A stretch of DNA of 64,000 bases from Girardinichthys multiradiatus (Eukaryota > Chordata > Actinopteri > Cyprinodontiformes > Goodeidae), in NCBI RefSeq assembly GCF_021462225.1, contig NC_061818.1:14295276-14359275 (forward strand), given 5' to 3'. Position numbers and translations under genes: made by a program. Below are positions 48,875-60,985 of the stretch, piece by piece. Position 1 is the stretch's first letter, and each line of letters starts with the position of its first letter. The notes beneath the pieces are model-generated. The model had not been told where the DNA came from, searched no databases, and saw only the letters and a list, made by a program, of their open reading frames with translations.

Positions 48875-51800
48875 AATCAGAATCAGAATCAGAATCAGAA
48901 AAGCTTTATTGCCAAGTACGTTTTTGGACATACAAGGAATTTGTTTTGGCATAGTCGGTGCAATACAGTACAAATTAAACAGTATAAACATATCTACAAT
49001 ATAATATAAATATATGTGCACAGTTTTAAGTGAGTGAGAGTAAATATAGAGCAGTATAAGATGCAAGAGCAATACAACAGTGCAGGTGATCATTGTGCAA
49101 GTATGGCAGTGCAAGTAAAGCAGGAGTCCAAGCTGAGCCTTAATGTAACGCATAGAGTTACAAGTTACAAGTGTCATGTCAGCCAAAAAAGGGGGGGTGT
49201 GGGGGAAAGGGAGAGTGTCAGGGTGGTTTCCGGGCTTTGTTAACCAGGCTGGTGGCAGATGGGAAAAAACTGTTCTTGTGGCGTGAGGTTTTGGTCCGGA
49301 TGGACCGCAGCCTCCTGCCAGAGGGGAGAGTCTCAAAGAGTCTGTGACCGGGGTGGGAGGGATCAGCCAGAATCTTCCCTGCCCGCTTCAGGGTCCTGGA
49401 GGTGTACAGTTCCTGGAGCGACAGTAGACTGCAGCCAATCACCTTCTCAGCAGACCGAATGACACGCTGCAGCCTGCCCTTATCCTTGGCTGTAGCAGCG
49501 GCGTACCAGATGGTGATGGAGGAGGTGAGGATGGACTCAATGATGGCTGTGTAGAAGTGCACCATCATAGTCTTTGGCAGGTTGAATTTCTTAAGCTGCC
49601 GCAGGAAGAACATCCTCTGCTGGGCTTTCTTGATGAGGGAGCTGATGTTTGGCTCCCACTTGAGATCCTGGGAGATGATGGTTCCCAGGAAGCGGAAAGA
49701 TTCCACAGTGTCAATTGTGGAGTCACAGAGGGTGATGGGGGCAGGTGGGGCTGGGTTCTGCCTGAAGTCCACAACCATCTCTACTGTCTTTAGAGCGTTG
49801 AGCTCAAGGTTGTTCTGGCTGCACCAGTCCAACAGATGGTCCACCTCCCATCTGTACGCAGACTCGTCACCATCAGAGATGAGTCCGATCAGGGTGGTGT
49901 CGTCCGCAAACTTCAGAAGCTTGACAGACTGGTGACTGGAGGTGCAGCTGTTGGTGTACAGGGAGAAGAGCAGAGGAGAGAGAACACAGCCTTGGGGGGA
50001 ACCGGTGCTGATGGTCAGGGAGTCAGAGACGTGCTTCCCCAGCCTCACGCGCTGCTTCCTGTCAGACAGGAAGTCAGTGATCCACCTGCAGGTGGAGTCG
50101 GGCACACTCAGCTGGGAGAGCTTCTCCTGTAGCAGAACTGGGACGATGGTGTTGAAGGCAGAGCTGAAATCCACAAACAGGATCCTGGCATAGGTTCCTG
50201 TGGAGTCCAGATGCCGGAGGATGAAGTGAAGGGCTAGGTTGACTGCATCATCTACAGACCTGTTGGCTCTGTAGGCAAACTGCAGGGGGTCCAGGAGGGG
50301 GTCGGTGATGTCTTTTAGGTGTGAGAGCACAAGGCGCTCAAAGGACTTCATCACCACAGAGGTCAGGGCGACGGGTCTGAAGTCATTAAGCCCTGTGGTC
50401 CTTGGCTTCTTGGGAACAGGGACAATGGTGGAGGACTTGAAGCAGGCTGGCACATGACATGTCTCCAGTGAGGTGTTAAAAATGTCTGTGAAGACTGGAG
50501 ACAGCTGATCAGCGCAGTGCTTCAGGCTGGCTGGTGAGATAGAATCCAGACCAGCAGCTTTCCGGGGGTTCTGTCTCCTGAAGAGTTTGTTGACGTCCCT
50601 CTCCTGGATGGAAAGAGCCGTCCTCGGCGTGGGTAGGGGGCTGGTGGGGGGGAACTTCAGGGTGGGGGTTGGAGGTGCCAAGGCCCCTCTTGAGGTTGGG
50701 GAGGTGGGGGTGGTGGATTGTGGCTGCAGCTGTTGGGGGGCGTCGCGGGGGATGGTTGCAGGACTGTCCCTTTCTCTTTCAAAGCGGCAGTAGAACTCGT
50801 TCAGGTCGTTGGCGAGGCGTCGGTCGTTGATGGAGTGGGGGGCTTTCGGCTTGTAGTTGGTGATTTGCTTGAGCCCTTTCCAGACAGACGCAGAGTTGTT
50901 GGCTGAGAACTGGATTTGGAGCTTCTCAGAGTACAGTCGTTTGGCCTCTTTCACTGCCTTGCCAAACTTGTACTTAGCCTCTCTGTATATGTCTTTGTCC
51001 CCACTCCTGAAGGCCTCTTCCTTATCCAGTCTTAACCTTCTGAGTTTAGCTGTAAACCAGGGTTTGTCGTTGTCGTAACTCACCCTGGTGCATGATGGTA
51101 CACAGCTGTCCTCACAGAAGCTGATGTAGGAAGTCACAGCCTCTGTGTACTCGTCCAGACTGTTGGTAGTAGTCCTGAACACATCCCAGTCTGTACAGCC
51201 TAAACACGCCTGGAGATTCTCCACAGCCTCACTGCTCCACTTCCTTGTCGTCCTCACAACAAGTTTGCAGAGCTTTAGTTTCTGCCTGTATGCAGGAATC
51301 AGGTGGACCATGATGTGGTCGGATTGGCCCAGTGCAGCACGTGGGACGGCGTGATAAGCGTCTCTGATGGTGGTGTAACAGTGTTCCAGAATGTTGTCCT
51401 CTCTGGTCGGACATTTTATAAACTGTCTATATTTGGGGAGTTCGTGGGTCAGATTACCTTTGTTAAAGTCGCCAACGACGATTACTAAGGAGTCCGGGTT
51501 GGTCCGCTCCACACTCAGTATCTGGTCGGCGAACATGCGCTGTGCGACCTGCATGTTAGCTTGCGGCGGGATGTAAACACCGACCAGGATGAACGAAGCG
51601 AACTCACGGGGGGAATAGAAAGGCTTACAGTTTATGATGAAGGCTTCCAGGTCTGGAGAACAGTGCTGCTGAATCACTGTCACGTTGTTGCACCAACCAC
51701 TGTTGAGGTAAAAACAGATTCCTCCACCTTTCGCTTTGCCGGAGAGTTCTGTGTCTCTGTCCGCTCTGTAGAGCTGGAATCCTGCCAGCTGCAGTGCAGA

Positions 51801-52250
51801 GTCCGGTATTAATCCACACAGCCACGTCTCCGTGAAGCACAAAACTGCCGATGAATAAAAGTCCCTGTTTTTCCCCAACAGCAGTTGTAGTTCCTCAATT
51901 TTGTTGGGAAGTGAGCGCACGTTAGAGAGAAATATTCCAGGTAACGGTGTTCGTAGTCCACGCTGGCGAAGTCGTACCAGCACCCCAGCCCGTTTCCCTC
52001 TCTTCCGGCGTTTCACCGCGTGAACAAAGGTGAGCGCACCTTTGACCAGGATGTCCAAAAATTCCAGAGCAGTAGGCAGAAAAGTTGGAAATAACTCCTC
52101 TGGTGTAGTAGCCCTGATGTTCATGAGTTCTTCTCTGGTGAGAGAGCTCCGGGTACCATCACAGAAGACCGTTTTAAAGCAAAAAACAAAACAAAACAAT
52201 GCGCACCAACACGCCGAGGCGACCATCTGCGGCGCCATCTTGGATCATTA
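48875..52250 (-). mobile_element. LINE (CR1/L2/Rex1 group), apparently full-length coding part
   Basis: Minus-strand non-LTR retrotransposon. The ORF of about 1006 codons is followed by a ~340-bp 3' UTR with AATAAAGC (near 48910). It ends in four CTGATT hexamers (48875-48898 on the plus strand as AATCAG). The simple-repeat tail and lack of poly(A) are usual for this clade. The 5' end lies a few bases upstream of the ORF, in a GATCCAAGATGGCG context. No clear target duplication was resolved. Confidence 0.9.
49218..52238 (-). CDS. LINE ORF: AP endonuclease plus reverse transcriptase
   Basis: The protein nicks target DNA and reverse-transcribes the element RNA at the nick. Starts at ATG ([10 protein letters not shown]) at 52236-52238. 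A hydrophobic N-terminus (about 8-25) precedes a basic stretch (RRKRGKR, 77-83). The endonuclease domain spans about 100-320: [17 protein letters not shown] (about 135), VVGDFNKGN (about 255) and QSDHIMVHL (about 305). A Pro-rich linker lies near 495-540. The RT spans about 600-870: [42 protein letters not shown] and the catalytic FADD (about 777). A C-terminal region follows, ending [18 protein letters not shown]. Length (1006) fits a single-ORF LINE. No stop or frameshift is visible, so the copy may be young and possibly competent. No ORF1 was seen upstream. Confidence 0.92.
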   Translation of the reverse strand: MAPQMVASACWCALFCFVFCFKTVFCDGTRSSLTREELMNIRATTPEELFPTFLPTALEFLDILVKGALTFVHAVKRRKRGKRAGVLVRLRQRGLRTPLPGIFLSNVRSLPNKIEELQLLLGKNRDFYSSAVLCFTETWLCGLIPDSALQLAGFQLYRADRDTELSGKAKGGGICFYLNSGWCNNVTVIQQHCSPDLEAFIINCKPFYSPREFASFILVGVYIPPQANMQVAQRMFADQILSVERTNPDSLVIVVGDFNKGNLTHELPKYRQFIKCPTREDNILEHCYTTIRDAYHAVPRAALGQSDHIMVHLIPAYRQKLKLCKLVVRTTRKWSSEAVENLQACLGCTDWDVFRTTTNSLDEYTEAVTSYISFCEDSCVPSCTRVSYDNDKPWFTAKLRRLRLDKEEAFRSGDKDIYREAKYKFGKAVKEAKRLYSEKLQIQFSANNSASVWKGLKQITNYKPKAPHSINDRRLANDLNEFYCRFERERDSPATIPRDAPQQLQPQSTTPTSPTSRGALAPPTPTLKFPPTSPLPTPRTALSIQERDVNKLFRRQNPRKAAGLDSISPASLKHCADQLSPVFTDIFNTSLETCHVPACFKSSTIVPVPKKPRTTGLNDFRPVALTSVVMKSFERLVLSHLKDITDPLLDPLQFAYRANRSVDDAVNLALHFILRHLDSTGTYARILFVDFSSAFNTIVPVLLQEKLSQLSVPDSTCRWITDFLSDRKQRVRLGKHVSDSLTISTGSPQGCVLSPLLFSLYTNSCTSSHQSVKLLKFADDTTLIGLISDGDESAYRWEVDHLLDWCSQNNLELNALKTVEMVVDFRQNPAPPAPITLCDSTIDTVESFRFLGTIISQDLKWEPNISSLIKKAQQRMFFLRQLKKFNLPKTMMVHFYTAIIESILTSSITIWYAAATAKDKGRLQRVIRSAEKVIGCSLLSLQELYTSRTLKRAGKILADPSHPGHRLFETLPSGRRLRSIRTKTSRHKNSFFPSATSLVNKARKPP

Positions 52251-52275
52251 CTGTTAAAACATAATGTTTTAACAG
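52251..52275. repeat. Perfect 25-nt palindrome at the LINE 5' border
   Basis: A 12-nt arm (CTGTTAAAACAT), one central A, then the exact complement. It begins right where LINE sequence ends. Confidence 0.8.
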
Positions 52276-54208
52276 CAATATTATTAAAGTGTAGTTAGTC
52301 CCTCACTACTAAATAATTAATAGTTAACTGGAAAAGGGATATTTTCAGATGCTTCCACTCATCGCGGCATATTTAACAGACAATTCTTGGAGACAAGGTA
52401 GTGCTGGTGCAAGCCAGTTCTCATCATGATCATCAGTGCTGGTCAGGTGTAAAGCAAAACTTACAGACTACAATTATTGTCGCTCATTCACCACTATGGT
52501 GAGTTACAAGTAGACTGAGCTGACTAGTTTGTTAGATAAGACCACATTTCTCTCAGACAACATTTCTCTGAAGTTCCTTCTCCAGATTGAACAAAATCCT
52601 TTCTGAACATTTGAATCAGAAACTCACATTTAAACTGCAGACTTTAGTATCACTTCTTTGTTTATGAATATTGTTGTGTATTGCATCGATGCTTCGTTTC
52701 AGTATTCTGTATGTAATGTCATCACTCTTCATCAACTTTTAGCTACATTCTTAGCAACCCTGTTTTCTTTTTCCTCTTTCATGCTTTTTTACAGGTTTTC
52801 AATTTTTGACATTTTTGACATGGTAATTATTTTAGATAATTAGAACTACAAGCTCGAACACAATCAAACATGAAAAGTCATTTTATATACTCTTTAAAGC
52901 TTTTAGAAAACTGAAAATACATCAAAGATCTTTCTTCCTTTAGGAAGTAAGCACCTTACAAATTAGACAAAAGCAAAAAGTTCATGAAAAATTCAAGAGC
53001 TTTACAGTTTGTGGCCATGAAAAGATTTTGGTATATGTCAAAGGACCAGGAGTTTAATTGTGTCTGAGCGTTTGTCCCTGCTGGGGGCGGCTGCTTCTGC
53101 CACTCTGCTGTTACCATGGAGTGAGCGTGCTCGCTCTGAAGCAGTGTTCAGGTAAGTGGTACTTGTCGAGGTAATATCTCACGAACACCTAATCAGTGTA
53201 ACTCATGTTTCCTGACAGGAGTTTTATGATGTTGCTGACCACTTTATGAATTCATGTTTTAATATGATTGCAGAAAACATTAGCACTGTTTCTGCGGGAT
53301 CAAAGAGAATACATTTCTTTGTGTAATCCTGGATCTGTTGCCTTCATATGACCTCTGAGAACTGACCAGCTGTCAAGTGGCATAAGCCAATTAGGTTAAA
53401 AGTTGGTGATTTGGGAAGCTTGGCAGGCCTAGCAAACAAAAGTGGTGCAAACAAACCCAAATGCACAATAAAGAAGGTCAGGTTAATTAATATACTTCAG
53501 GCACAATATTGCTGTAGCAGAAATGAGGATATGAAGCATGGCACACAAACAACTCTAGCTGCATTTTCTACTGCCCTTTTTCTTTCCTGTTTGAATCAGA
53601 GTGCATGAAAATCGTCTTTTCAGTAAATCAGAAACAGTGTCTTGCTTTACAGGTGAACAAACAGGCCTTTTGTTTGAGCTTTGTATTTAATATGTGGGGC
53701 CGAACGTAACTCCTTTCAAATTACAACATACTCTGCTCTCACTGTGATTAATCTAGCTTTGACAAGAAGCTTTACTGCTGGGAAAAGTTTGTGCTCTTGT
53801 AGTGCCATGTAAATGTGTGTTTATAGTTGATGAATTTGGTCTGAAAGGCTGTGACCGGTGCCAAAAACACCCTGCTCCCTCTTATACCTTATTACAGGCA
53901 AAATTGATGTTATTTATTCTCATGAAACCAAACGGAAACATGAAGCACTTATGTGCAATCTATAATCAGTGGTCGTTCCAGCATGAACCTTAATGTCCAG
54001 GGAAAAGGAAATTATAAAATAAAAAAGATATTGAGAATTAACATTTTAAACTGCAAATATTTTAAAACTTTTCAAATTGTTTTGGACTTCCTTAGTGCAA
54101 ACCTTTCATCAACATCATGACAAGAACTTTGCTCAACAGTAATGTGGCTGATGTTGATGATGGCCCCATCACCCTACTATGTTGTTTGCATATTATTATC
54201 AGAATATT
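52276..54208. other. No gene recognised
   Basis: Unassigned. A GC-richer patch (about 53065-53150) contains no motif I can name. Confidence 0.5.
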
Positions 54209-54871
54209 TCTACCAGTGGTGATTGCTCTAAGCCCGCAAGGGAAGCTCAGCTTCCCCTAAAATGTCAAAAAATAAGTGATCAAATATATACTGTTGTGTG
54301 TTCATGTCATTGACTAAATATGCGCTACAACGCGTTCAACTTTTGTTCAGAATCAGCTTCTTATCACTGGTAACGACACGGCTTTCCTCTCACTCATTCC
54401 CGCAGCTTCACAGTGCTTTAAACAATGATTCAACAGCGAAGCAATAATGCTGGGCTTTGTCCCGCCCATCGGACGCTCAATGTCTCTGGGGGTCTAAGGG
54501 GCAGTGGGCTGGCCTCGGCTGGCCCGGATGCTCAGCTTCTGCATGATGATTGGATGATCTGCCTGAGGCTGAATCCCTTTTTGATTGACAGCGAAATGAG
54601 CGAATCAGCGACCTTGAAATTGAGCTTCCCGTCCTTGAAAGACCAGCATTCGCCACTGATTTTTACCTATATAAAAACTATATAGGACTGCATTATACCA
54701 CTATGAATGGAAACTACAGTTGCTTATTTGCAATTGCTGCACAGGGACATCACATTAAAGTGCCCCCTCCTCTTTGAAAATTACTTTTCTTTTTGAATTG
54801 CTGTCAAGAGCCCATGCTTCCCCCTACAGGATGTGGCCCTCGGCAGTGAGCCATATTGAGATCAGCCACTG
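54209..54871. mobile_element. hAT-like non-autonomous DNA transposon (candidate)
   Basis: The left end CAGTGGTGATTGCTC and the complement of the right end CAGTGGCTGATCTC share about 9 of 11 bases, like the CAGTGG ends of hAT elements. GAAGCTCAGCTTCC near the left end is a small internal hairpin. The interior is GC-richer than the surroundings, with no credible ORF. An 8-bp target duplication could not be confirmed. Confidence 0.4.
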
Positions 54872-57643
54872 ACTATTAGTAGATTGTCAAAATCTTGCGC
54901 CACGAGATCTCGCCATATTAAAACGCTATGATATTTATTGTCTACGTGAAGTCTGTCTTGCAAAGCCCTATTTACCTGCAGTCAGCCTGTTTGTAGTGAA
55001 ACAAGACAAAGCTTTTATTAGAGGCCATGGATATGAAGTTAAGCACCTAATCCTGACACCACTTGCTATCATTGAGACTTTTTTTTTGAAGTAAGAAAGG
55101 ATGTGGTTCTTGTGTTGGTCCCCTGTTGTGATGATGGAGTGCGCTAATAAAGACATCATTAGACCGGTCCACTGCCCTCGGTTATAAAGGCATTGAAGAA
55201 GCCAGCATCACATTTAAATTGTTTGTATGGCTGCATTCTAGGCACTCTGTAGAAAAAGAAACGGTAAATGATAAGATGTAAATGACATGTAAGCACTGTG
55301 AGAATACAGCAAATGGCTAACCATTAGCTGCTAACGACGCTAGTAATTTAGTTTCCTATCAGTGTTAAAATACAACACTATTTTTAATGAGTCTAACCAG
55401 AATTCTAGTTTAAAATCTAAAATATATGAACTCATGAAATCTGCACTAAAACGACATACTTTAAAATCTGAAAAAACACAAAAAGAGAGCGACTTAATGA
55501 ATTTTGACATTAGGAAAACTTTGGAATTACACTAGTATAAAAACTACAATATATGGATGAGTCAAACCTGGGCTGGATAATTCAACACTGTATGTAGATT
55601 GTTTAAAACAGCCAGCGAGTTATGAAATATTTACGAGAATTGTCAAAACAAACAAAAAAGACATTTTTTACTCAAAGAAATGCTAAAATATTGTCTCATT
55701 CCTACAAAACAAATATCATCTATTGTTTCATATTATTATAACACTACTGACTGTAATCTTCACCCATTTAAAGATTTGTGCCCTACAAAGAAGATTATGT
55801 CAGTATTAAACATTTTTCAAGGGGAGGGTTTAACCCATAGGCAATGAGATTTGACCAGATCACAACTCAGGTCACTGCACAGCATACAGAAGAAGGCAGA
55901 AACCAGCTGGATGCCAGACCCACTGCCATACCTCTGATACTTGATATTATGAAAAGAATGACGGTCTAAGGAGCGAACCCATGAAGTGTTTGGATAAATA
56001 TTCATGTGGGACTGACTGTGCAGTCTGCTGTGGAGGTGGAAGGTAGAGTGTGTGTGTGTGATAATGTGTTTGGACATGTGTCTGTACATGGTGTTCTGAT
56101 GCAGCCACTCGCCACCCTCCCTCCCCTTAACACCACCACAGAGCCAGCCAAGGTTTGAAGTCACATGTTTGCTGGGACTCCAGAGCTAATCTGTTGGCAT
56201 AATGGTCATCATTTCCAGAAAGAAGGGACAATGAGTTGCCCGTCACTCTCGTCCTCCAAAATTTGCCCTTTCTCTTTCTTTCTTCACACTTTTTAGGCCT
56301 TTCTATCTCTGCTACATCATTTTGAGCCTGAACAATACTAGCTCTCAGTTTTCTCACTTATCTCTCTCCTGGTCTCACACTCTCTCATCACCCTCTTCTC
56401 ATTATGTGGTAAGTATCAGGATTGTCGATGGCGTTATTTACAGGACAAAGGAGGTTGTTAATTTTTCATGCTTATTCTCTGGTTTGATATTTAGGAAAAC
56501 AGCAGAGGATGGTGTGGCGATTGTCTTTCCACATCTCTAGAGCATTTGAAACATTTACTTTCTAAGTCAGATGTGCTAAACTGACTTAATTTCTGCTTTT
56601 AATTCCAACAACCATGTGTCGATGAGAGGCTGATATGTCTCCTGCTGCAGCAGCAGAGTAAGTACCTTGCCTTCTGTCAAACGCACACATGGTTGAGCCT
56701 ACTTAGAAGTCTGACTCTTTTGTTACTACTACTTTTAAGGTGATAGTTCAGGAATTTTGAAGTATGGTTTTTTAAAAGGTTATAAGTAGTTATTATATTA
56801 CCTGACAATTCTCTTGGTGTCTTTCGTATGAATCTGCATTAGCTGGCTCCATAGACTGGAGCTAACAGCTTTAATGGCTTTATAATTTAAAAAGCTGTGC
56901 ATAAACCACTATCAAGCTTTTTAAAAGTATGGAGTAAGGCTTAAGCCACTGGCATACACCTGAAAACAAAAGCATATGCCGATTTATTTAAACACAAGCC
57001 AATGACTAATTAATGTACAGAGGATATGGAGTTTGGAGGTGGTGTTATTTACTACGGGTACAATATTAACTGCGTAGAACCTCTCTCCAAACCAGCAGGC
57101 AAGTAAGCAGGCTAACCATGAAACATGTTAACTAGCAGATGTTAGAGAACAGGGTTGTACAACAATTCATGTGCACCAGAAGCCCAAATAAGTTTATTAT
57201 CACTTTAGCAGTCACCCCCTATAATGTGTCAGGCCACCAAATTTCATTTTGACATTGGCGCTGGAATGAGGCTGTTATCTTTTAAAAATCCACATTTAAG
57301 GGGGGGCTTGTTTGTTTTTTTTTACTTGGAAATGAATAGAGGTCTCTGCTCCAGTCAATATATTACCTGCTTATAATCTTTTCACATAAGCTACTTCAGG
57401 AATCCTCGAGTATCCCTCTAAGTCTCTGTATTAAGTAAAACTGTGAAAAGGGACTAATTCGTTTGAACATGCTGTACAAATCCTGGGCTTTTTGCTATTT
57501 AATTCAGTGGGACTCAAGGACAAAATCCTCAAGCGACACTTTGTTCTGACCCAGAGAACAACTGCTGACAAGTGATGAAAGATAACGTTACCTGGACAAC
57601 CGCTTTGACCACACAGCAGCCAGACATGGGGGCTCTGGAGGCT

Positions 57644-57708
57644 GTGGCACAGTGGTCGGTGGGGAAAAAGAGGGGGACGGCAAAAGCTCAAAATTCAAAC
57701 CCTGGTTT
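57644..57708 (+). repeat. Possible tRNA-like SINE head remnant
   Basis: TGGCACAGTGG fits a polymerase III A box, and AATTCAAACCC about 45 bp later is one change from a B box. No body sequence was recognised. Confidence 0.3.
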
Positions 57709-58714
57709 ATACCTTAAAGTTCAAATATTATATATAGCTCACAATGTAATGACAAATTTTCTGGATGTAAAAAGCTGTAACTAAAATGAAACCAAAGGTG
57801 GGCTGGTAACCGGAATTGTGCCAATTTTTAGCTTGATAGGCTCTGACCCGTGATCAGCCTGTCGGAAGTTAAGAATAAATTTTTTTTCCCGATGAGCGAA
57901 CACACCATATTTAAAAATTATTATGTGGCGGTAACAGCCCTCTTCAGTGTGGGGCCAGAAGACTCAAAGTTAGCTAGTTGTTTGTATCAGTGATGTGTTT
58001 AAACATCAAGTCAGAGGAAGCAGAGATGTAAGAAGTTGTTTCAAGGAAAATGTATTTTCTACAACATGTTGACACATGACTGCAATTCATTTAGGCTGAG
58101 AGACAGCGAGAATTTTAGCAGGTAACAGCTAGGCTGAATGGACTACAGCAAAGTTTGCAATATCTGTCTTAAATGGAACATGATGGAATTAAATGCTGTA
58201 CATGTTTTGGAAATCTTAGGGTTAAGGATAAGTGTTTACATACTGTAGTGAATGCGCAGAGAGAATATTTCTTTAGCCATTCACTAACTGTGCTAATTGT
58301 ATAAAATGCTAAATACAGCTTTAAATGTGAACTCTGTAGTTGATTTGTCTTCGTATAAAACCCTGTTTTACAGCAGCTGTTCCCTCACACATGGTGTGAA
58401 GTTGCCTCTGCTCCTAACATTAATAAATGATTGCTCAAACGTGAAGAAGTACTGCTCTTGTATGTTCTTATTGTTTTTGAAGAGATAATGAAATTGTTTA
58501 AAATCAGTACTGGCCTGGCAAAGCTTTACAAAAATCGAGCATTGGCCAGAAAATTCTGATCGTTGCATCTCTTTCTTTCACTAGAGCATTCTAAAACCCA
58601 TTTCTAGATTAATTTTGAGAAAGTTGACCTGTGCCATTATTTGTGTTGTATATGAATTATATGCATAATTATGCATAATTAAATATATCGATTTTATTTC
58701 TTTTTTTTTACATA

Positions 58715-58730
58715 TGGGATAATTATCCCA
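58715..58730. repeat. Perfect 16-nt palindrome
   Basis: TGGGATAATTATCCCA is self-complementary with no loop and lies in an AT-rich region. Confidence 0.8.
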
Positions 58731-60985
58731 GAAGAAAAGCAGCAGGGCCACAATCCCTCCGTATTGTAAAGCTCTATGATTACGCCTCTGCAGACGTTTT
58801 CTACCTTATTTATAAACCGTCAGTGTGTATGTCCATGTGTGTAACCCATTAGGTTCAGTTCTGTAGTTCCTTGCAGGTGTACAGCTCTCCTGTTTGTCAG
58901 CAGCTCTGCTCTGGGGCAACTACAGCCATGACTTACAGGAAAAGTCCCGGAGGAGCAGAATGATTTCCCTCCCTGGGATTACAAGAAGCCCATTCAGAAA
59001 GCTTCTCCGTGCTATGGGGAGCAGTTTTTTCTTCTGGTCTACCAGAAGAGATGATATTTTCAAGAATATTTTCGATTTGTAATTATATAATTGTTTGGTA
59101 TTTTCTTCACCCTAAAAAAAATTTGGATCAATGTTTTGCTCTATTAGACAGAGATTTGTATGCATTACCTCTGATGCAAACACAGTGTTCCCAAAAAAAT
59201 CAATCAAAGGATAATGCAACTAAAGGAAAATCTAAATCACACAACAAATTCCTACATTAATTAAAACAACAAAAGCATAACCATTTGCAAAAAATACTAA
59301 TAATAAATAAATAATAAATAACTCCTGTTTAAGTCCACAGACAGCAGTTCAAAGACAGACCCGGTTGTATAATGGATCAAGATGTCAATTCTTGATCCAT
59401 TCTTAAGTGCATTATGGTTCCCAAAAATTCCTGGAACCTCTTTAAGACTAAATATGACAAGCTGATGTTGACCCATACTAACTGGCAGACAGCCCAAATA
59501 TTTACTGATGGTGTATTGATGTGATAGATGCAATGTAACGCAGCCCTTAGACAAATGATGCTGCCTTCCTCAATTACAAGACAGCACGAAGTTGCTCTCC
59601 ATAATGAATTGATAAAATTATGAGGTTATAAATTCATTCAGCCTGCAGCCAAAGATCTGTTCAATGTAAAAAGGATTGAAGGAAAAAAAAACACTTAAAT
59701 ATTCAGCTGTTTTAAAAACCCAATTTTAACAAGACAATTAACAGTTTGCAGGCATTCCAGTTTTAATGCACATAAGTGCCCCACTTGGTCAATTATTCTC
59801 TCTGAGGATGAGGTTTTATGAACTTACAGTCCACTCCTAAATACCCCTCAGTATAGGACTCTGTGCAATAAACAGGACAAAGCATCGCCTTTTAAGTTGA
59901 TGTTAGACAAGGATGTATCACTCTGACTCTGTTAAACCTGTTCTTCCTTAAAGGAAATCACAGTAAATGCTAGGTCCCACAGACATTTTTGTCCTGCTAA
60001 ATCATCACCAGCAAACTGGTGAAGAAAACTGGATTATGTTTCAAGTTTGCTTTTGGTACATGTAGTCATACTAAACCATTCAACCCTGAAAGGAGAAGCT
60101 GGTATAGAAAATGGATGGATGTGTTTTTTCGCATTGTGTAAGCGTTAAATACTTGTTAACTTGTTGCACATAAAAAAGGTGTCAAAGACACATTAAATAT
60201 CTGTTTTTGGCCCAACTGGTATTCCAAACCTTAGATTCACGCAGTCACTCAAAGAATACGTCACTAGTTTATGTGGAGTTTTTTGCTTTTTGTTCAAGAA
60301 AATGATTAAATTGAGCTATTATGTAAAGCAGTACACACCAAAGGAATGCAAGAATAACTAGCTGCGATGACCAACAGGAGTCTGAATATCCACCTACTGG
60401 TTTTTAATCAATAGTCAATAGTTTGTTTTTATGTTTACTGCGATACACCAGCTGTCAAGTTGGAGTTGTGGATACATGGCAAGCACAATAATTGTCAAGT
60501 AGCTCTTTTATGGCAGAGCAAATTGTGTATTATTTTGACATTTTTGATATCAGGTGTCATTTTTACTGTTAAGCTTGTGGTTTGCAATTTTCAAGGCCCG
60601 ATAGAGTGTAATAAATGGCGTTAGATATACCACTAGGTAACACCAGACAATTAACAAACAAGCACCACCTAGGATCTGAACACTAAGACACCATGCGAGT
60701 AAGTGTTTTACATTTTGTCGCCAATTAAATTTTTGTTTCACATTATAAGGCGACCTTTTGCGGTTGGATTTACAGTTGAGATGAAGGCAGATGCAGAGTA
60801 TGGTGGAAGCAGCAAATGTTTATTCGTTTACATACGGCACAACTCCATGGCATGTCAGGCCTTCTAACAGCAACAAAAATCTCCTTTCTCTAATAACTAA
60901 TGGCAGCCTTAAATAGTCTCAGCTTTTGGAGGACTAAGCCATTACTTGCTCACATGTGAATTTACCAAATTCCAACATTGATATA

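Larger units (their letters stand above)
54872..60983. other. No gene recognised
   Basis: About 6 kb of AT-rich sequence with short open frames only. The single supportable items are the tRNA-like remnant at 57644 and the palindrome at 58715. Confidence 0.45.

Noticed and set aside
49259..52257. Plus-strand open frames across the LINE
   Set aside because: Antisense shadows of the endonuclease/RT frame.
48802..52270. ACATAATGTTTT as a target duplication of the LINE
   Set aside because: The left copy lies about 65 bp outside the simple-repeat tail and the right one is inside a palindrome, so it is not a clean duplication.
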